Assembly: GCA_003255025.1 (NCBI GenBank) | Contig: QANY01009110.1 | Span: 62,001-126,000 of the forward strand | Length of the DNA: 64,000 nt | Direction of reading: 5' to 3' | Origin: Datisca glomerata | Lineage: Eukaryota > Streptophyta > Magnoliopsida > Cucurbitales > Datiscaceae | Part shown: one piece after another, positions 13,950 through 26,809 of the stretch | Layout: the number at the start of each line of letters is the position of its first letter | How positions within the stretch are numbered: position 1 is the stretch's first letter | Program-made: the position numbers and the translations under genes | The notes under the pieces: model-generated | What the model was told of the DNA's origin: nothing | What the model saw: the letters and a program-made list of their open reading frames with translations, nothing else | Databases searched by the model: none

Positions 13950-14231
13950 TGTTTTTGGAGGTCAAGTGTGTGACTCGGATCCCGAAGCTTGAAGAACACG
14001 AAGAACCCTCGAACGAATTCCGCCAGTTTAGAAATTCTCCGATACAAAGTATAGGTGAAAAATTGTTTTAACCTTATCTTCTCGTTTAATATCGTATATG
14101 CATAATCGCACGTTGTTTGGGTTTAAATTATTTAATTCGATTAAATAAGTGAATTGAATTTTTTTATATTCTGCCCACGATCCATTCGTGGTTCAAACTT
14201 ATTTTTAGTTAATTTTAAAACCAACCGATCC
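13950..14231. repeat. possible 3' part of a copia-type LTR
   Basis: The stretch has the composition and word order often seen at the 3' end of plant Ty1/copia LTRs and ends in ...cgatcccagca exactly where the Tat remnant begins. A matching 5' end and a target duplication were not found, so this is tentative. If right, it is a solo or truncated LTR that cuts off the left end of the Tat element. Confidence 0.35.
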
Positions 14232-15210
14232 CAGCACATACTTCATCCCATTAAAAGTGGGTGTCTTTCTTCATTAGGTGATTGACTGGTTGACATCGTC
14301 CTGTCAAATTTGATATGAATCTTCGAATGTAGGCAAGACGCCTTTAAAGACTTCTAAGTTCCTTTAGATTTCATGGCTCGGGCATTTTTTGGATCATGTC
14401 TATCTTGGACTAGTCTATTTCTATGCCCCGATGTCTTACCATAAAGCCAAGAAACTTTCCCAATGTAACCCCAAAAGCACACTTAAGCATATTCATCTTG
14501 AGTTGATATTTTCTAAGACGATTAAAGATATTGCGTAGATCTTGCGAATTGTCTCTCCTTTGTCTCGTCTTTACCACTAAGTTATCAACGTAGCACTTAA
14601 CATTTTTGTGCAGCAAGTCATCAAAAATTCTCTGCATCGCTCTTTGATATATATCACCATCATTCTTCAACGAGTTCATAAGGCAAGACTTTATAACAGT
14701 AGATTCCTTTTGGAGTTCATAAGGCATTCAACTATTCGTCTTGTAGAGCCATTCTTATTTGGTTGTAGCCAGAACACCTGTCCATAAAAGATAGTGCTTC
14801 GTGGTCAGTGGTTGCATCAATCATTAATTCTATTATAAGCAATGGAAAATCATCTTTTGGGCATGCATTCTTGAGATCACGAAATTCAACACATACACGA
14901 CTTATCCGTTCTTCTTCTTCTTCACGGGGACAATATTTGTAATTCATGTAGGGTATCTAACTTCACGAATGAAGTCGGCTTCAACTAGCTTGTTGACTTC
15001 ATTTTATATTTGAGGGATGGGTTCAGGTTGAAAGCGACGTTGCGCTTGTTTTACGGGCCGAACTCCATGTTTCACAGCCAGATTCTGAACTGCTATCTTT
15101 GGATCTAAGCCCGACATTTCCTTGTAGCTCTAACCAAAGACATCTTTATATTCCAACAAAAAATAAGGTATTCTTCTTCTTCTTGAGGTGTAAGAAGCGC
15201 ACTAACAAAG
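14232..15210 (-). pseudogene. Tat-type reverse transcriptase fragment
   Basis: Minus-strand reading from 15210 down shows the junction before RT, then the RT core: a FRDL(K)xACPKDDFPL-type block, an SGYNQIRM block and a YVDN box in place of the catalytic YVDD. It then reaches the RNase H boundary near 14232. Frames break near 14730 and 14950 and there are in-frame stops. The ACPKDDFP block is typical of Tat/Ogre-lineage rather than chromovirus RT. Not functional. Confidence 0.85.
15206..15210. repeat. target-site duplication, left copy (caaag)
   Basis: Five bases caaag abut the left TG of the plus-strand Tekay element. They match taaag at 23900-23904 at four of five positions. Confidence 0.6.
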
Positions 15211-17003
15211 TGTAATACCTAAGTATTTATTAAGGGTTATTTCTGTAACTCAAACACCCACTCACACCTATGCACTCACATACACACTAAACCAACCTCA
15301 TTTGTCTCCCTCACACCCACGTGTTATCTCTCAACTATCTCCCTCCACTTTCTCATTTTTTTTATCTCAAGCAAACCCCTTGTAACCACCCATAACCCCT
15401 CTCTCCCTTCACGAGCATTCTCCTTATTTACTACCATCTTCTCTCTTTTACAGTTTTCTTCTCAAACGAGCCCTCTGTTCTTCACCTCCCCCTTCTTAAT
15501 TTCAACTTGGGTAGCCTACGACATTGATATTATTGGTAAGAAATTTCTTGTTTCCTTCTTCTTTCTTCTTTTCCTCTTTTCTATTCTTTAAACCTAGATT
15601 TTTCTATCTAAATGTTGGAATAACCAAATCATAAATTTTGTTTTAATTTCAGCAATTTGTATCCCCTTTTGCCTCTTTTTGTAGCCATCGTCACATCATC
15701 GTCGTTCCTAGTTTCCGGTAAGCTCCTTGCTTCGCATTTCTCTTTTCTTCTTCTATTGAATCTAAATTTTTGATTAATACGTAAACACATCAATCTGAAT
15801 TTTTCTTTCTAATTTCAGCAATTTACATTCTTGTTCGTCTATGCTTTGTTCCATCATTCTTGCATCGTCACCTTCCACCAATTCCGGTAAGGCATTTTAT
15901 TTTCTTTCTCTCGTTCTCGTCATTTCTCCTATGTTCCTTTCAGATTCTTTTCCCTCTCACTGCACTCATCCATGTTTACCTTTGTACCTTTGGTTATCTC
16001 TTTGGCAGCCCCTTGTTCATTTTTGACGGATCCTAGGAGTTTGCTTCATTGTTATTGCATTCGGTAAACTTAATTCCTTGCTTTCTTTATTTTTCTCTTC
16101 ATTTTTCATTCTTTCGTGGTTCTTAGTACTGCCTGCAACTGGGTCTTGTGACCCAATTGATTTTGACCCGACCCATATTTTTAGCCACCATGAATCGGAC
16201 CGAATTGGTTCAGAAAGACCGAACCGGACCTCTATAGCAGAATAAAACCAGTTTAGACCACTTGAACCAAGTTGAACCGGTCTGAATCGTTTTGATCAGA
16301 TTTCACCCTCCTAGTTAATTAAATAATTGAAGTTATTATATGATTATTCCGTGATCTGGGATCCTTGGATTTCAAGTCAATAGTTGCTAAATTTAATTCG
16401 TAGCAATCTAGGTAAGTGAATTTGCATAATAATTCGGTTTATATGTTATAAGTGTATAATATATAATGTGAAATTCTTTTCTTTTTTATTATTTCTTTAT
16501 GTTCAATCTAATGATCAAAGTGTTATATGTTTACATTTATGTAATGTGAAATTTATTAATATATGAGTTTACTTATTGAGTATTTTTAATACTCACCCTC
16601 CATAGATGAATATGTTACAGGTGATAGCGAGCAACAAGAGTGAGGGACTGCCATAGACAACAAAAATATGAGATTTTTCACAATTTATGATTAAATGATG
16701 TTAGAAACAAATTAATAGTTTAATTACTATTGTTTCAGGAATTTTATGAATTTACATGTTTCACTTTCATGTTTAATGGATTTCGTGTTTGACATTATTA
16801 CAGTTTAATGAATCATTTAATTCAAATTAATGAGTTAATTTTCTCTTAAAATAATTTTATGCTGCCTCTATTTAACGTTAAAATTAGGGTAAAATTAAGG
16901 TTTTCAATTGGGGATTTTCTCAAATTAGGGTTTCAATTGAATTGGGGATTTTTGAAATGTGAAATTTCAAGCATGTTTAACCCTCGGGAATCGGGACGTT
17001 ACA
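15211..17003 (+). repeat. 5' LTR of Tekay element 1
   Basis: It is 1793 bp, starts tgtaatacc and ends gttaca, and aligns with 21585-23899. Relative to the 3' LTR it lacks about 570 bp (the segment at about 22860-23430) and has about 38 bp extra near 16280. By eye the first 300 bases differ by roughly 6%. Confidence 0.92.
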
Positions 17004-17006
17004 GTT

Positions 17007-17018
17007 TGGTATCAGAGG
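17007..17018 (+). other. primer binding site, initiator Met-tRNA type
   Basis: tggtatcagagg follows the 5' LTR after three bases. This matches the usual complement of the 3' end of initiator tRNA-Met used by Tekay/Del elements. Confidence 0.85.
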
Positions 17019-17367
17019 CAAGGTTTTAGATTCAGTGAACTTTTCTTAGTGAAAAATATGGCATGTCGCTCACTCGACTCCTCCATAACCTTACAAGTCA
17101 GGTACGCATGATATGTATGTTTTGATTATTGATTCAATATGATATGCTTACGTTTATGTATATTTACACGATAAGATTAGGCTTTTGGTAAGTCTTGAAA
17201 TTTTGGTGGGTAGCATAGTAAGGTCCCCTACGAGAAACAACAATCGCGCACCAGTCAAGCCTGCTGCGAACCCTCCAGCAACAATGATCGAAATGTTTGT
17301 AGAATTTTTAGAGTTGTCGAGGGAGACAGCGACGACTCACCCAGTTTGACAACAACAACTGAAACAG

Positions 17368-18150
17368 ATGGCAGCGGTTGACGTGACACTGATCCACACA
17401 TTTAGGAGGTTGAACCCGCCAGAATTTGACGGTCTCTCATCCGATCCATTGTTAGATGATGATTGGATTGCGAGATTGGAGCAGAATTTCCAGTTTATGA
17501 TGTGTTCTGAGATTCAAAAGGTTAGTTGTGCAACTTTTATGATGACACGAGAAGCTCAAAAATGGTGGGAGCTCGTACAAAGAGCTCATGATGTTATGCA
17601 TAATCTGATAACTTGGGAGCAATTTAAGGATATATTCTTCGAGAAGTATTTTTCGATCACCGTCAGGACAGGTAAGGAGGCCGAATTTCTTAGGCTGGTG
17701 CAAGGTAATGTGACTGGTGCTGATTATGAAAGGAAGTTTGATAAATTATCTCACTTCACCACACATTACGTGGATAGCGAGATCAAGAAGGCTCATACCT
17801 TTAAAAGGGGACTTCGTCTAGAGATAAACGGCTTATGTGTCGCTCCATAAGCAAATCACCTATGCAGTGGTGGTTGAAGTAGCCTTGTTGATGGAGCATA
17901 ATCTTCCACCTCGTGCACCACCACGATCAGAGAAATCATTTCTTGGGAAAATAAAACCATAAAATTCTCACCAGGGACCCCACAACGCAAAAAGGCAGGT
18001 GATCTAATCAAATCTTTTATGTGCTACATGTAACAAGCACCATAACAACCAATGTTTAAAGGTGAACAATGTTTGCTTTAACTGTGGAAAGACTTGGTAT
18101 TATCTCATACAGTGCTCTCTACTTGCTCAAGTACAGACTAGCAATGCTGC
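17368..18150 (+). pseudogene. gag of Tekay element 1
   Basis: The ATG at 17368 opens a 160-residue capsid-like stretch with the conserved REAQKWWE-type block, ending at a stop near 17850. The homology continues in another frame to a zinc knuckle at 18074-18115. There the knuckle reads C-x2-C-x4-Y-x4-C: the histidine ligand is replaced by tyrosine, so zinc binding is probably lost. A partial second knuckle precedes it. Confidence 0.85.
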
Positions 18151-18613
18151 TGGAGGTAGATCTAAAGGGAAGGTTTTCGCATTAACTTGCCAGGAAGTTG
18201 AGCAGTCAGATATAGTTGTGGCAGATACATTACTTGTACTAGGACATTCAAATTTTATATTGATTGATTCTGGATCCACGCATTCTTTTATATCTACTTC
18301 ATTTGTGACTTATGCATCTTTAACTGTTGTGCCATTGGGTTTTGAGTTATGTGTTTCTACGCCTTCTGGAGCTTCTCTCTTGGCTAATAAGATGGTAGAT
18401 AGTTGTTTAGTGATGATAACAGATAGTGTTATGTACACTAGGCTTATAGTCCTATGTATGCATGCTTTTGATGTAATCCTAGAGATGGTCTGGTTGGCTG
18501 CTAAGTATTCCAACATGTGTTATCGAAAGGAAGTTCAATTCCTACCTCCAGGTAGACCTAGCTTCAAGTTTAGGGGATCGCAGCAACAACGCTTACTTGA
18601 TCATGGTAACTGA
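18151..18613 (+). pseudogene. protease region of Tekay element 1
   Basis: The frame continues from the zinc knuckle into an aspartic protease with the DSGSTHSF active-site block (catalytic Asp codon at about 18266). The second conserved block is altered: the expected GMDWL reads as EMVWL. The frame ends at 18613, before RT. Confidence 0.85.
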
Positions 18614-18631
18614 GGTTACTTAGGTTCTGTA

Positions 18632-20123
18632 ATGGATACAACTAAGACAAATGTGGATATTCGATCAGTTTCAGTCGTTTGTGGATTTTTGGATGTATTT
18701 CGCGATGATTTTCCAGGACTTCCTCCTCATCGGGAGACAAATTTTTGTATTGAGTTGACCAGGCACTCCCCCTCTATCCAAAGCTCAGTATCGTATAGCT
18801 CCTGCAGAGTTGAAAGAACTTAAGGACCAACTTCAAGAATTATTGGATAAGGGTTTCATTAGACCCAATGTTTCACCTTGGGGTGCTCCGATATTATTTG
18901 TTAAAAAGAAATATGGATCAATGGGGTTATGCATTGACTACAGAGAGTTGAATAGAGTCACTATCAAGAATAAGTATCTGTTACTGTGCATTAAGAATTT
19001 GTTTGATCAACTTCAGGGAGCATCAGTATTCTCTAAGATTGATTTGAGATCAGGTTACCATCAGCTCAAGATTCGAGATGAGGATATTCCTAAGACAACA
19101 TTTCGTACTTGTTATGGCCATTACGAGTTTATAATGATGTCGTTTGGATTAACTAATGCTCCGACAGCTTTCATGGATCTGATGAATAGGGTGTCCAAAG
19201 AGTACTTGGATTCTTTTGTGATTGTCTTCATTGATGATATTCTGGTGTACTCTATATCAGAGGTTGAGCATATAGTTCACCTTAGAACTATTTTGCAAGC
19301 ATTAAAGACACCAGTTATATGTCAAGTTCTAGAAGTGTGAGTTTTGGCTTCAACAAGTATCATTCCTTGGTCATGTGGTATCTCGAGATGATATCTCCAT
19401 TGACCTGTCTAAGATTGAAGCGGTGATTAGTTGGCCTCAACCGAAAAATGTTGGGGAAGTTTGCATATTTCTGGAACTAGCAGGATATTCCAAAAAATTC
19501 ATTGAGGGTTTTGCAAAGATCGTTGTTCCACTTACTCATTTGACTAAGAAGAATGTCACATTTACTTGGACAGCTGAGTGTGAGAAATGTTTTTAGAGCC
19601 TTAAACAAAAATTAGTGTCAGCACTAGTGTTGACCATTCTAGATGATGAGAGCGATTTTGTAATTTATAATTATGCTTCCAAGAGAGTTTTGGGTTGTGT
19701 TTTGATGCAACATGGAAAGGTCATAGCATATGCTTCTCGACAACTCAAGCCTTATGAGCATGACTATCCTACACATGATTTGGAGTTGGCTGCAGTTGTA
19801 TTTGCCCTCAAGATTTAGTGACATTACTTGTGTGGCTGTAAGTGCCAGATTTACACAGATCATAAGAGTCTTAAGTACTATTTCACTCGGAAAGTGATTA
19901 ACATGAGGCACGTTGTTGGTTGGAACTGGTGAAGGATTATGATTGCAAAATCATTTATCACCTAAGAAAGGCAAATGTTGTGGCTGATGCCTTAAGTCAA
20001 AAATCAGCCCATTCTGCAGCTCTAATTACATCTCAAGAGCATATCCTGAAGGATTTTAAAAATAACGAGATTCCAGTCTTTCTAAAAGATACTACAACGC
20101 GGTTAGCACAGCTCACAGTGTAA
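18632..20123 (+). pseudogene. reverse transcriptase and RNase H of Tekay element 1
   Basis: RT blocks are clear: CIDYRELN near 18930, [11 protein letters not shown] near 19035 and the catalytic FIDDILVYS box at about 19227. A frameshift occurs near 18810-18823 and another break near 19340. RNase H follows ([20 protein letters not shown] block near 19738). A TAG at about 19816 falls where the family normally has a Trp, and the thumb region and end are shifted. Not functional. Confidence 0.88.
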
Positions 20124-21560
20124 CCATCATTACAACAACATATTATCGACGCACATAACTTAGACTCTGAATTTCTTTTGATTTGTAGTGAAGGGGGTTC
20201 GGACAAAAGACAAAGGCTCAATGTTAGTAATGATTTAGCTCTTCTCTTTCATGTGAGGCTTTGTGTTCCGAAGGATGCAGTCATTAGGCAGAAATTACTC
20301 ACGGAGGCTCATAGTCACTAGACACTATGCACCTTGACAGTACTAAGTTGTATCATGATTTAAAGTTACATTATTGGTGGAATGTTATGAAGTGTGATAC
20401 CACTGAGTTTATTAGTAAGTGTTTGGTGTGTCAACAAATCAAGGCTCAGAGACAGTGACCATCTGCGGTCTTGCAGTGCTACCGAGGACGTTTGAAGTGA
20501 CTAAGGATTTCATTTCAGGGCTACCGAGGATGATAAAAGGTTATAACTCCATTTGGGTTGTGGTGGATCGTCTTACCAAGTCTGCACACTTTTTGCCTGG
20601 CAAGACCATATTTTTAGTTGAGGATTGGGCTCGGTTGTATATCATAGAGATTGTTCGACTTCATGGAGTTCCAGTATCTATAGTATCAGATCAGGATCCG
20701 CGAGTCACGTCAAATTTTTTTGCGGAGTCTACACAAAGCTTTGGGTACTCAATTGAATTTTAGTACAACTATCCATCCACAATCTGATGGAAAATCTGAG
20801 GGAACGATTCAGACTTTAGAGGATATGATTCGAGCTTGTGTCTTGGATTTCTCTAGTACTTGGGACGCACAGTTGGCACTCATGGAGTTCGCTTACAATA
20901 ACAATTACCAAGTGATGATTGGTATGGCTCCTTTTGAGGCACTTTATGGGAAAAAGTGTTGGTTGCCAGTTCACTGGATGAAGTTGGAGAACGGAAGTTT
21001 TTGGGCCCTGACTTGGTTCAGTCTATGAATGAAGCTATTCAAAAAATCAGAGATAGAATGAAGACTGCTTAGAGTAGCAAAAGAGTTATGCAGATGTTAG
21101 GAGAAATGACCTTGAATTTGAAATGTGTGATCACGTGTTTCTCAAGGTTGCGCCAATGAAGGGTGTTATGCGTTTTGGTCGTAAGAGGAAGCTGTGTCCC
21201 AGGTTTATTGGTCCCTTTGAGATTTTGGATCGTATCGGTCATTTGGCTTACCGACTCACTTTACCACTAGCTCTTTAAGGTGTTCATAATGTGTTTCACG
21301 TCTCGATGCATCGTAAGTATGTGCCCGATCCAACACATGTCATCGATTTTCAATCCCTGCAAGTTCATGATGATCTCACTTATGAGGATTAGCCAGTCAG
21401 AGTTCTAGAGTGCATAAATCAAACTCGTCGTAACAGAATGGTTCAGCTAGTCAAGGTTCTTTGGAGAAACCATCGGATAGAGAAAGCAACATGGGAACGA
21501 GAAGCGGAGATACGTGCTAAGTATCAGAGTTATTTCAATAAGGTAAATTCCTTTCGGGGA
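20124..21560 (+). pseudogene. integrase and chromodomain-like C-terminus of Tekay element 1
   Basis: A zinc-binding HHCC region is recognisable around 20240-20460 with stops. The catalytic core follows, with DRLTKSAHF near 20567, a SDQDPR block near 20687 and a conserved TIQTLEDM block near 20805. The C-terminal stretch 21100-21560 runs through the GPFEIL block and ends in a LVKVLW...ATWE chromodomain-type motif. Several in-frame stops and one frame change near 20720-20760 inactivate it. Confidence 0.85.
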
Positions 21561-21584
21561 TGAAAGTTTTTAAGAAGGTGAGAA

Positions 21585-23899
21585 TGTAATACCCAAGTAT
21601 TTATTAAGGGTTATTTCTATAATTCAAACCCTCACTCACACCTATGCACTCACATACACACTAAGCCAACCCATTTGTCTCCCTCACACCCACGTGTTAT
21701 CTTTCAACTATCTCCCTCCACTTTCTCATTTTTTTTATCTCAAGCAAACCCCTTGTAAGCACCCACAACCCCTCTCTCCCTTCATAAGCCTTCACCTTAT
21801 TTACTGCCATCTTATCTCTTTTATAGTTTTCTTCTCCAACGAGCCCCCTGTTCTTCACCTTCCCCTTCTTAATTTCAACTTGGGCAGCCCTACAACATTG
21901 ATATTGGTAAGCAATTTCTTGCTTCCTTCTTCTCTTCTTATGTTTCTCTTTTGTATTCTTTAAACCTAGATTTTTCTATCTAAATGTTGGAATAACCAAA
22001 TCTTAAATTTTGTTTTAATTTCAGCAATTTGTATCCCCTTTGCCTCTTTTTTAGCCATCGTAACATCATTGTCGTTCCTAGTTTCCGGTAAGCTCCTTGC
22101 TTCGCAATTCTCTTTTCTTCTCTTTTCTTCTTCTATTGAATCTAAATTTTTGATTAATACGTAAACACATCAATCTGAATTTTTCTTTCTAATTTCAGCA
22201 ATTTACGTTCTTGTTCGTCTATGCTTTGTTCCATCATTCTTGCATTGTCACCATCTACCAATTCCGGTAAGGCATTTTATTTTCTTTTGTCGTTCTCGTC
22301 ATTTCTCCTATGTTTCTTTCAGATTCTTTGCCCTCTCACTGCACTCATCCATGTTTACCTTTGTAACTTTGGTTATCTCTTTGGCAGCCCCTTGTTCATT
22401 TTCGACGGATCCTAGGAGTTTGCTTCATTGTTATTGCATGCGGTAAACTTAATTCCTTGCTTTCTTTATTTTTCTCTTCATTTTTCATTCTTTAGTTGTT
22501 CTCTGTACTGCCTGCAACTGGGTCTTGTGACCCAATTGATTTTGACCCAACCCATATTTTTAGCCACCATGAACCGGATCGAATTGGTTCAGAAAGACCA
22601 AACCAGACCACTATAGCAGAATAAAACCAGTTTAGACCACTCGAACCTAGTTGAACCAGCTTAAATAATTGAAGTTATTATATGAATATTCCGTGATCTG
22701 AGATCCTTGGATTTCAGGTCAATAGTTGCTGAATTTAATTCGTAGCAATCTAGGTAAGTGAATTTACATAATAATTCAGTTTATAAGTGTATAATATATA
22801 ATGTGAAATTGTTTTCTTTTTTATTATTTCTTTATGTTCAATCTTATGATCAAAGTGTTTTATTTAATTTTTTATTTTTTTCATATCACGATGAAATTAT
22901 TTACCATGTTATATATGACTATACTTTGAAGTTATACACGTAATAGTTATATCGTTAATGTTCATGAACAAATTATATGTTTACTCATGTATATGTCATA
23001 ATGAGAATTATGAATTTTAACTCAAGTAAAGTTCTACATAAACAAGATGTAGACTTAGTCATGTCATTTACTTATCAAGTAACCAGATTGTTCATGTCAT
23101 GTTATCAAGTTATACAGTCGGGTGTCACCATGTTCATGTTAGCGTTCTTAAGGTTCAGATAACTTTAAGTGACATTAAGTTTCAAGACACCCAATCCGTC
23201 ATGTTCACGTGCTTTTGACAAGTTCAAGTTCAAGTTGTGAATCAGTTCTAGTTAGGGTGTTAATCAGGGGATATGTCTAGTTGAATTATGATCAAGCAAG
23301 TATAAGTATCAGCAAGTATGAGTACAAGTTCAAGTTATATGTTGACCTGAAATCAATGTGTTATTACATGTATTTTATGTGATTTAATAGACAAGTGAAC
23401 GTGTGAAATTAAATTTGCATGAGTTATATGTTTACATTTTTGTCATGTGGAACTTATTAGTATGTGAGTTTACTTACTGAGTATTTTTAATACTCACCCC
23501 CATAGATGAAAATGTTGCAGGCGAAGGCGAACAACAGGAGTGAGGGACTGTCATAGATAGTGAAAATATGAGATTTTTCAAAATTTATGATTATATGATG
23601 TAAGAAACATATTTTTAGTTTAATTATTTTTGTTTTAGGAATTTTATGAATTTCCATATTTGACTTTCATGTTCTATGGATTTCGTGTTCAACATTATTA
23701 TAGTTTAATAAATCATTTAATTTAAATTAATGAATTGATTTTCTCTTAAAATAATTGTATGCTTCCGCTATACGTTAAATTAGGGTAAAATTAGGGTTTT
23801 CAATTGGGGATTTTCTCAAATTAAGGTTTCAATTGAATTTGAGATTTTTGAATTGTGAAATTTCAAGCATGTTTAACCCTTAGGGATTAGGGCGTGACA
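21585..23899 (+). repeat. 3' LTR of Tekay element 1
   Basis: It is 2315 bp, starts tgtaataccc and ends gcgtgaca. It is preceded by a purine-rich tract (about 21571-21584). It is longer than the 5' LTR because it keeps a segment at about 22860-23430 that the 5' copy lacks. Confidence 0.92.
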
Positions 23900-23904
23900 T
23901 AAAG
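23900..23904. repeat. target-site duplication, right copy (taaag)
   Basis: Partner of caaag at 15206-15210, with one mismatch. Confidence 0.6.
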
Positions 23905-24347
23905 GATGGATGAAGCTCCTCTGAAGTACCTAAGTTGACTTCTTTTAGCTCATCAACTGTAGCTTCTCCACCATCTTCTAACACTAGGGGGCTTCCACAA
24001 CCTCATCATCAGATGTTTCAGAGTTTGAATCATCTTCAATGGTGACGTGGTAATTTATACATGTAAAGTCTTCATCTGCGACTTTCTCTTGTAACGTACT
24101 TGTATACACAATAGTTCACCGTCTCACTTTTAGGGGACCCTCAGTATTTATATAGATAGATGATTGTCACTTCATTCTTGAAGGAATCTTTCTATTTACC
24201 TATTTATCATCTTTTGTACATGAAGTATTCACAACCCCCTCATTAGACTTCCATTGGGAGTTTACCGTTGTATTTGAGCCTTTAAGTCGATTGAAGACTG
24301 ACAAATTTCTTATTCTTGTAACTTGACCTCCTCTTGTGGGAGAAATA

Positions 24348-24352
24348 GTCAA
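24348..24352. repeat. target-site duplication, left copy (gtcaa)
   Basis: Perfect 5-bp match with 34262-34266, abutting the left LTR of the minus-strand Tekay element. Confidence 0.85.
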
Positions 24353-26773
24353 TGTAACATCCTCAACTAAAAATGCCTTATTGATTATAATCTAGTAAAT
24401 GTTACCCTCTTTAATGTTATTTAAACATTAAATATGAAAATGTAGCTTAAATTTAAAACATAACCTAATCAAATATTTTAATTTAAATTTATCAATATTA
24501 AATTCAAAGTGCTAAAAAAATTAACAGTGGAAAAAATCAATTAACAACCATTATTTTAAAGCTAAAACATTAAATTGAAGAATACTTAATCATAAAGCAT
24601 TGTCTAAAGTCTTTATTTAAAACATTCTACTCAGACAGATTCGCCCATAAGGTGTCGTCTCGCAAATAACTCATCAGCTGAAAAGTTTAAGGAAAAATAA
24701 ATGAGCTAAAGCTCAGTATGTAAAATCTTACACATACTTAGCAAACACATACGCATCCAATTCTATTGTAAAACATTTTTGTTAGAAATATACTATTCTA
24801 GATCATTTATAACTTTATTACCTTTGTTTTTGTTTTACACTATTCATTACTTTCTTTCCATGCAACCATGTCACATTCGTTTCTTTAGTATTTTCATTTG
24901 CATTCATTTTTTTTCTTTATTCGCGAGCTCGCTTGTGTAGTGTTTAGCCAATCAGAGGCAGTGGGCCGTTATTACGGAACATATTCGACTACCGGGCCCT
25001 GGTAGTATCATCCGTTCACATTATATCGCTAGACAAGCCAAACGATCATTCATTCACATTATATTATTGAACAAGCCAACCGATCATCCATTCACATTAA
25101 CCATTGTCGGGTTCGCCGGTCCCCCGCATCCCATTTCCCACACATGTCTTTCATGGCATAAACACACACCAGGTGGTTAGACTTTTATTTATTTGATCTT
25201 ATTCATACTATAAACATTCATGTATAAGTGTGATCGTTTTAACATTACAATACAAATACACTATAGATAACATGGTAAAATTACAATTAAAAATAATATC
25301 AAGTGACAACACAATGATGAATCAATCCAGCAACATAGTTTACAAACATTAAAATATGCGTAAAATTCTACTTACCTGGCGCCCTTAGTAAAAGCAAATG
25401 TCTAGAGAATGTTTCAAGGGATCAACACTCAAAGTGCCAAAACTATTAAATTGTACACATTAAAATGTTTTATCAATTTCACATAGTCATTAAATTAAAG
25501 ACAACTACAATAAAAATATAAATGGAGCGAAACATCTTTCGACTTATACAATTTCTATGAGAAATCTGAAACTTTTCCAAACTAAGTAGACTTAAAGCTC
25601 AAAGATCTATTCTTTAAGATGAGAACATGATAACTAATCCTTCATAAGATCTAAAGCCTTTCAATTCAAAGTACCTTTCTTCAAGGTCGGTCTATAGCAA
25701 AACAATAATAAATATGAACTCGTTGCTATATTGATTATGTCTTAAGAATGAGAATCGATTTTTTTTTCTTTTTACTCATTGAATCTCCTACATGTAGTGG
25801 CAATAAAAGATGTTGTCAAGCTACATAAAGAAAACACAGCCTCCAATCCTATGACAAACAATTAATTTTCTCTTTGGACGTTAACTTGGCCAAACACTAA
25901 ATTAATCAAAGCATATTATATATAATAACTTTATAATCTAGCTTGTTCACGTACTTACAAAAAGATTAACATTTATCATTTTTAATATTAAAGTAATAGA
26001 GTATGTATGTGATTACCATGCATGATGAATTTTTACACATAAAAAGGTTGAAGGGAAACTTACCAAGCCCACACTCGATCTCCACTGAAGACAAATTACA
26101 AAACTCTAGCTTGTTGGACAAGAAACGTAGCAAAATTTGTTCAGTATATGAAGAACAATGAGACTAAAATATGTTGGAAATATAGTGCAGTATGGCTGTA
26201 AAGTTACAGCCAAAGGAGAAACAACTTCCACTCTTTTAGACGAAGACTCAAAGTATCAAAAGGCTTTGATTGTTGTTTTTTTTGGAGAACCCACCTAATG
26301 AAGGAGAAACAGTATTTAAATAGCTCTAAAGTAACTAGGGTTAGGATTTAGAGATAAGAATCTGATTTGAGCATATCTTTTAATAGATAAAAAATTGACT
26401 AAAAATTAGACAAATGGTGTAATTGTTTTGGGTTTCCTCTTTCTTAATCTTTAGTCCACTTTTTTAGGCGACAATGGGAATTTAATTCCTAAATAACAAG
26501 ATAAATATTAGACTTAAGTACATAAAATGTAGGGCTATTATTTTACTCAATAATGATCATTATACATAAATTTTTTTGAGAAATAATATCAACTACTTCA
26601 AAATTTAGCTTAGGCACATTTTGAGTTGTTATGGCTCCTCGAAACATTTCTCTGCAAAACATCGATTAATTCATTTCAAGCATTAAATCAGATAACGTGG
26701 AGAATAAAATAAATAATCGTGACAATTTGATGCACAATTAATAATTAAAAGCAAGATTAGTTGGGGTGTTACA
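24353..26773 (-). repeat. 3' LTR of Tekay element 2 (left copy)
   Basis: It is 2421 bp and aligns with 31469-34261. By eye the first 230 bases differ by about 4-5%. It lacks the roughly 370-bp insert found in the right copy and keeps the 26 bp that insert replaced. Confidence 0.92.
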
Positions 26774-26788
26774 ATTTCCCCCAACCTA
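26774..26788 (-). other. polypurine tract of Tekay element 2
   Basis: The minus strand reads taggttgggggaaat directly before the 3' LTR. This is the expected site for plus-strand priming. Confidence 0.75.
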
Positions 26789-26809
26789 AATATAATTTCA
26801 TACTTGAAA

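Larger units (their letters stand above)
15211..23899 (+). mobile_element. Tekay/Del-type Ty3/gypsy retrotransposon (element 1), inactive
   Basis: The element has TG...CA LTRs at 15211-17003 and 21585-23899, an initiator-Met-tRNA-type primer binding site just inside the 5' LTR, and gag, protease, RT, RNase H, integrase and a C-terminal chromodomain-like region in that order. Long LTRs and this chromodomain type fit the Tekay/Del chromovirus lineage. The pol frame has many stops and frameshifts. It sits in antisense inside the Tat remnant, with an imperfect 5-bp target duplication. Confidence 0.92.
23900..24352 (-). pseudogene. Tat polyprotein linker fragment between the two Tekay insertions
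   Basis: This 453-bp piece reads on the minus strand as the region between protease and RT of the Tat element, including a VDELKEVNLGT-type acidic stretch typical of the position just before RT. At its left edge it continues into 15210 and at its right edge into 34262, which identifies both flanking elements as insertions. It has stops and is non-functional. Confidence 0.8.

Noticed and set aside
21694..22616. Several ORFs of 60-90 codons in CT-rich DNA
   Set aside because: They lie in the 3' LTR of Tekay element 1 and come from its pyrimidine-rich composition; matching frames in the 5' LTR are not conserved.
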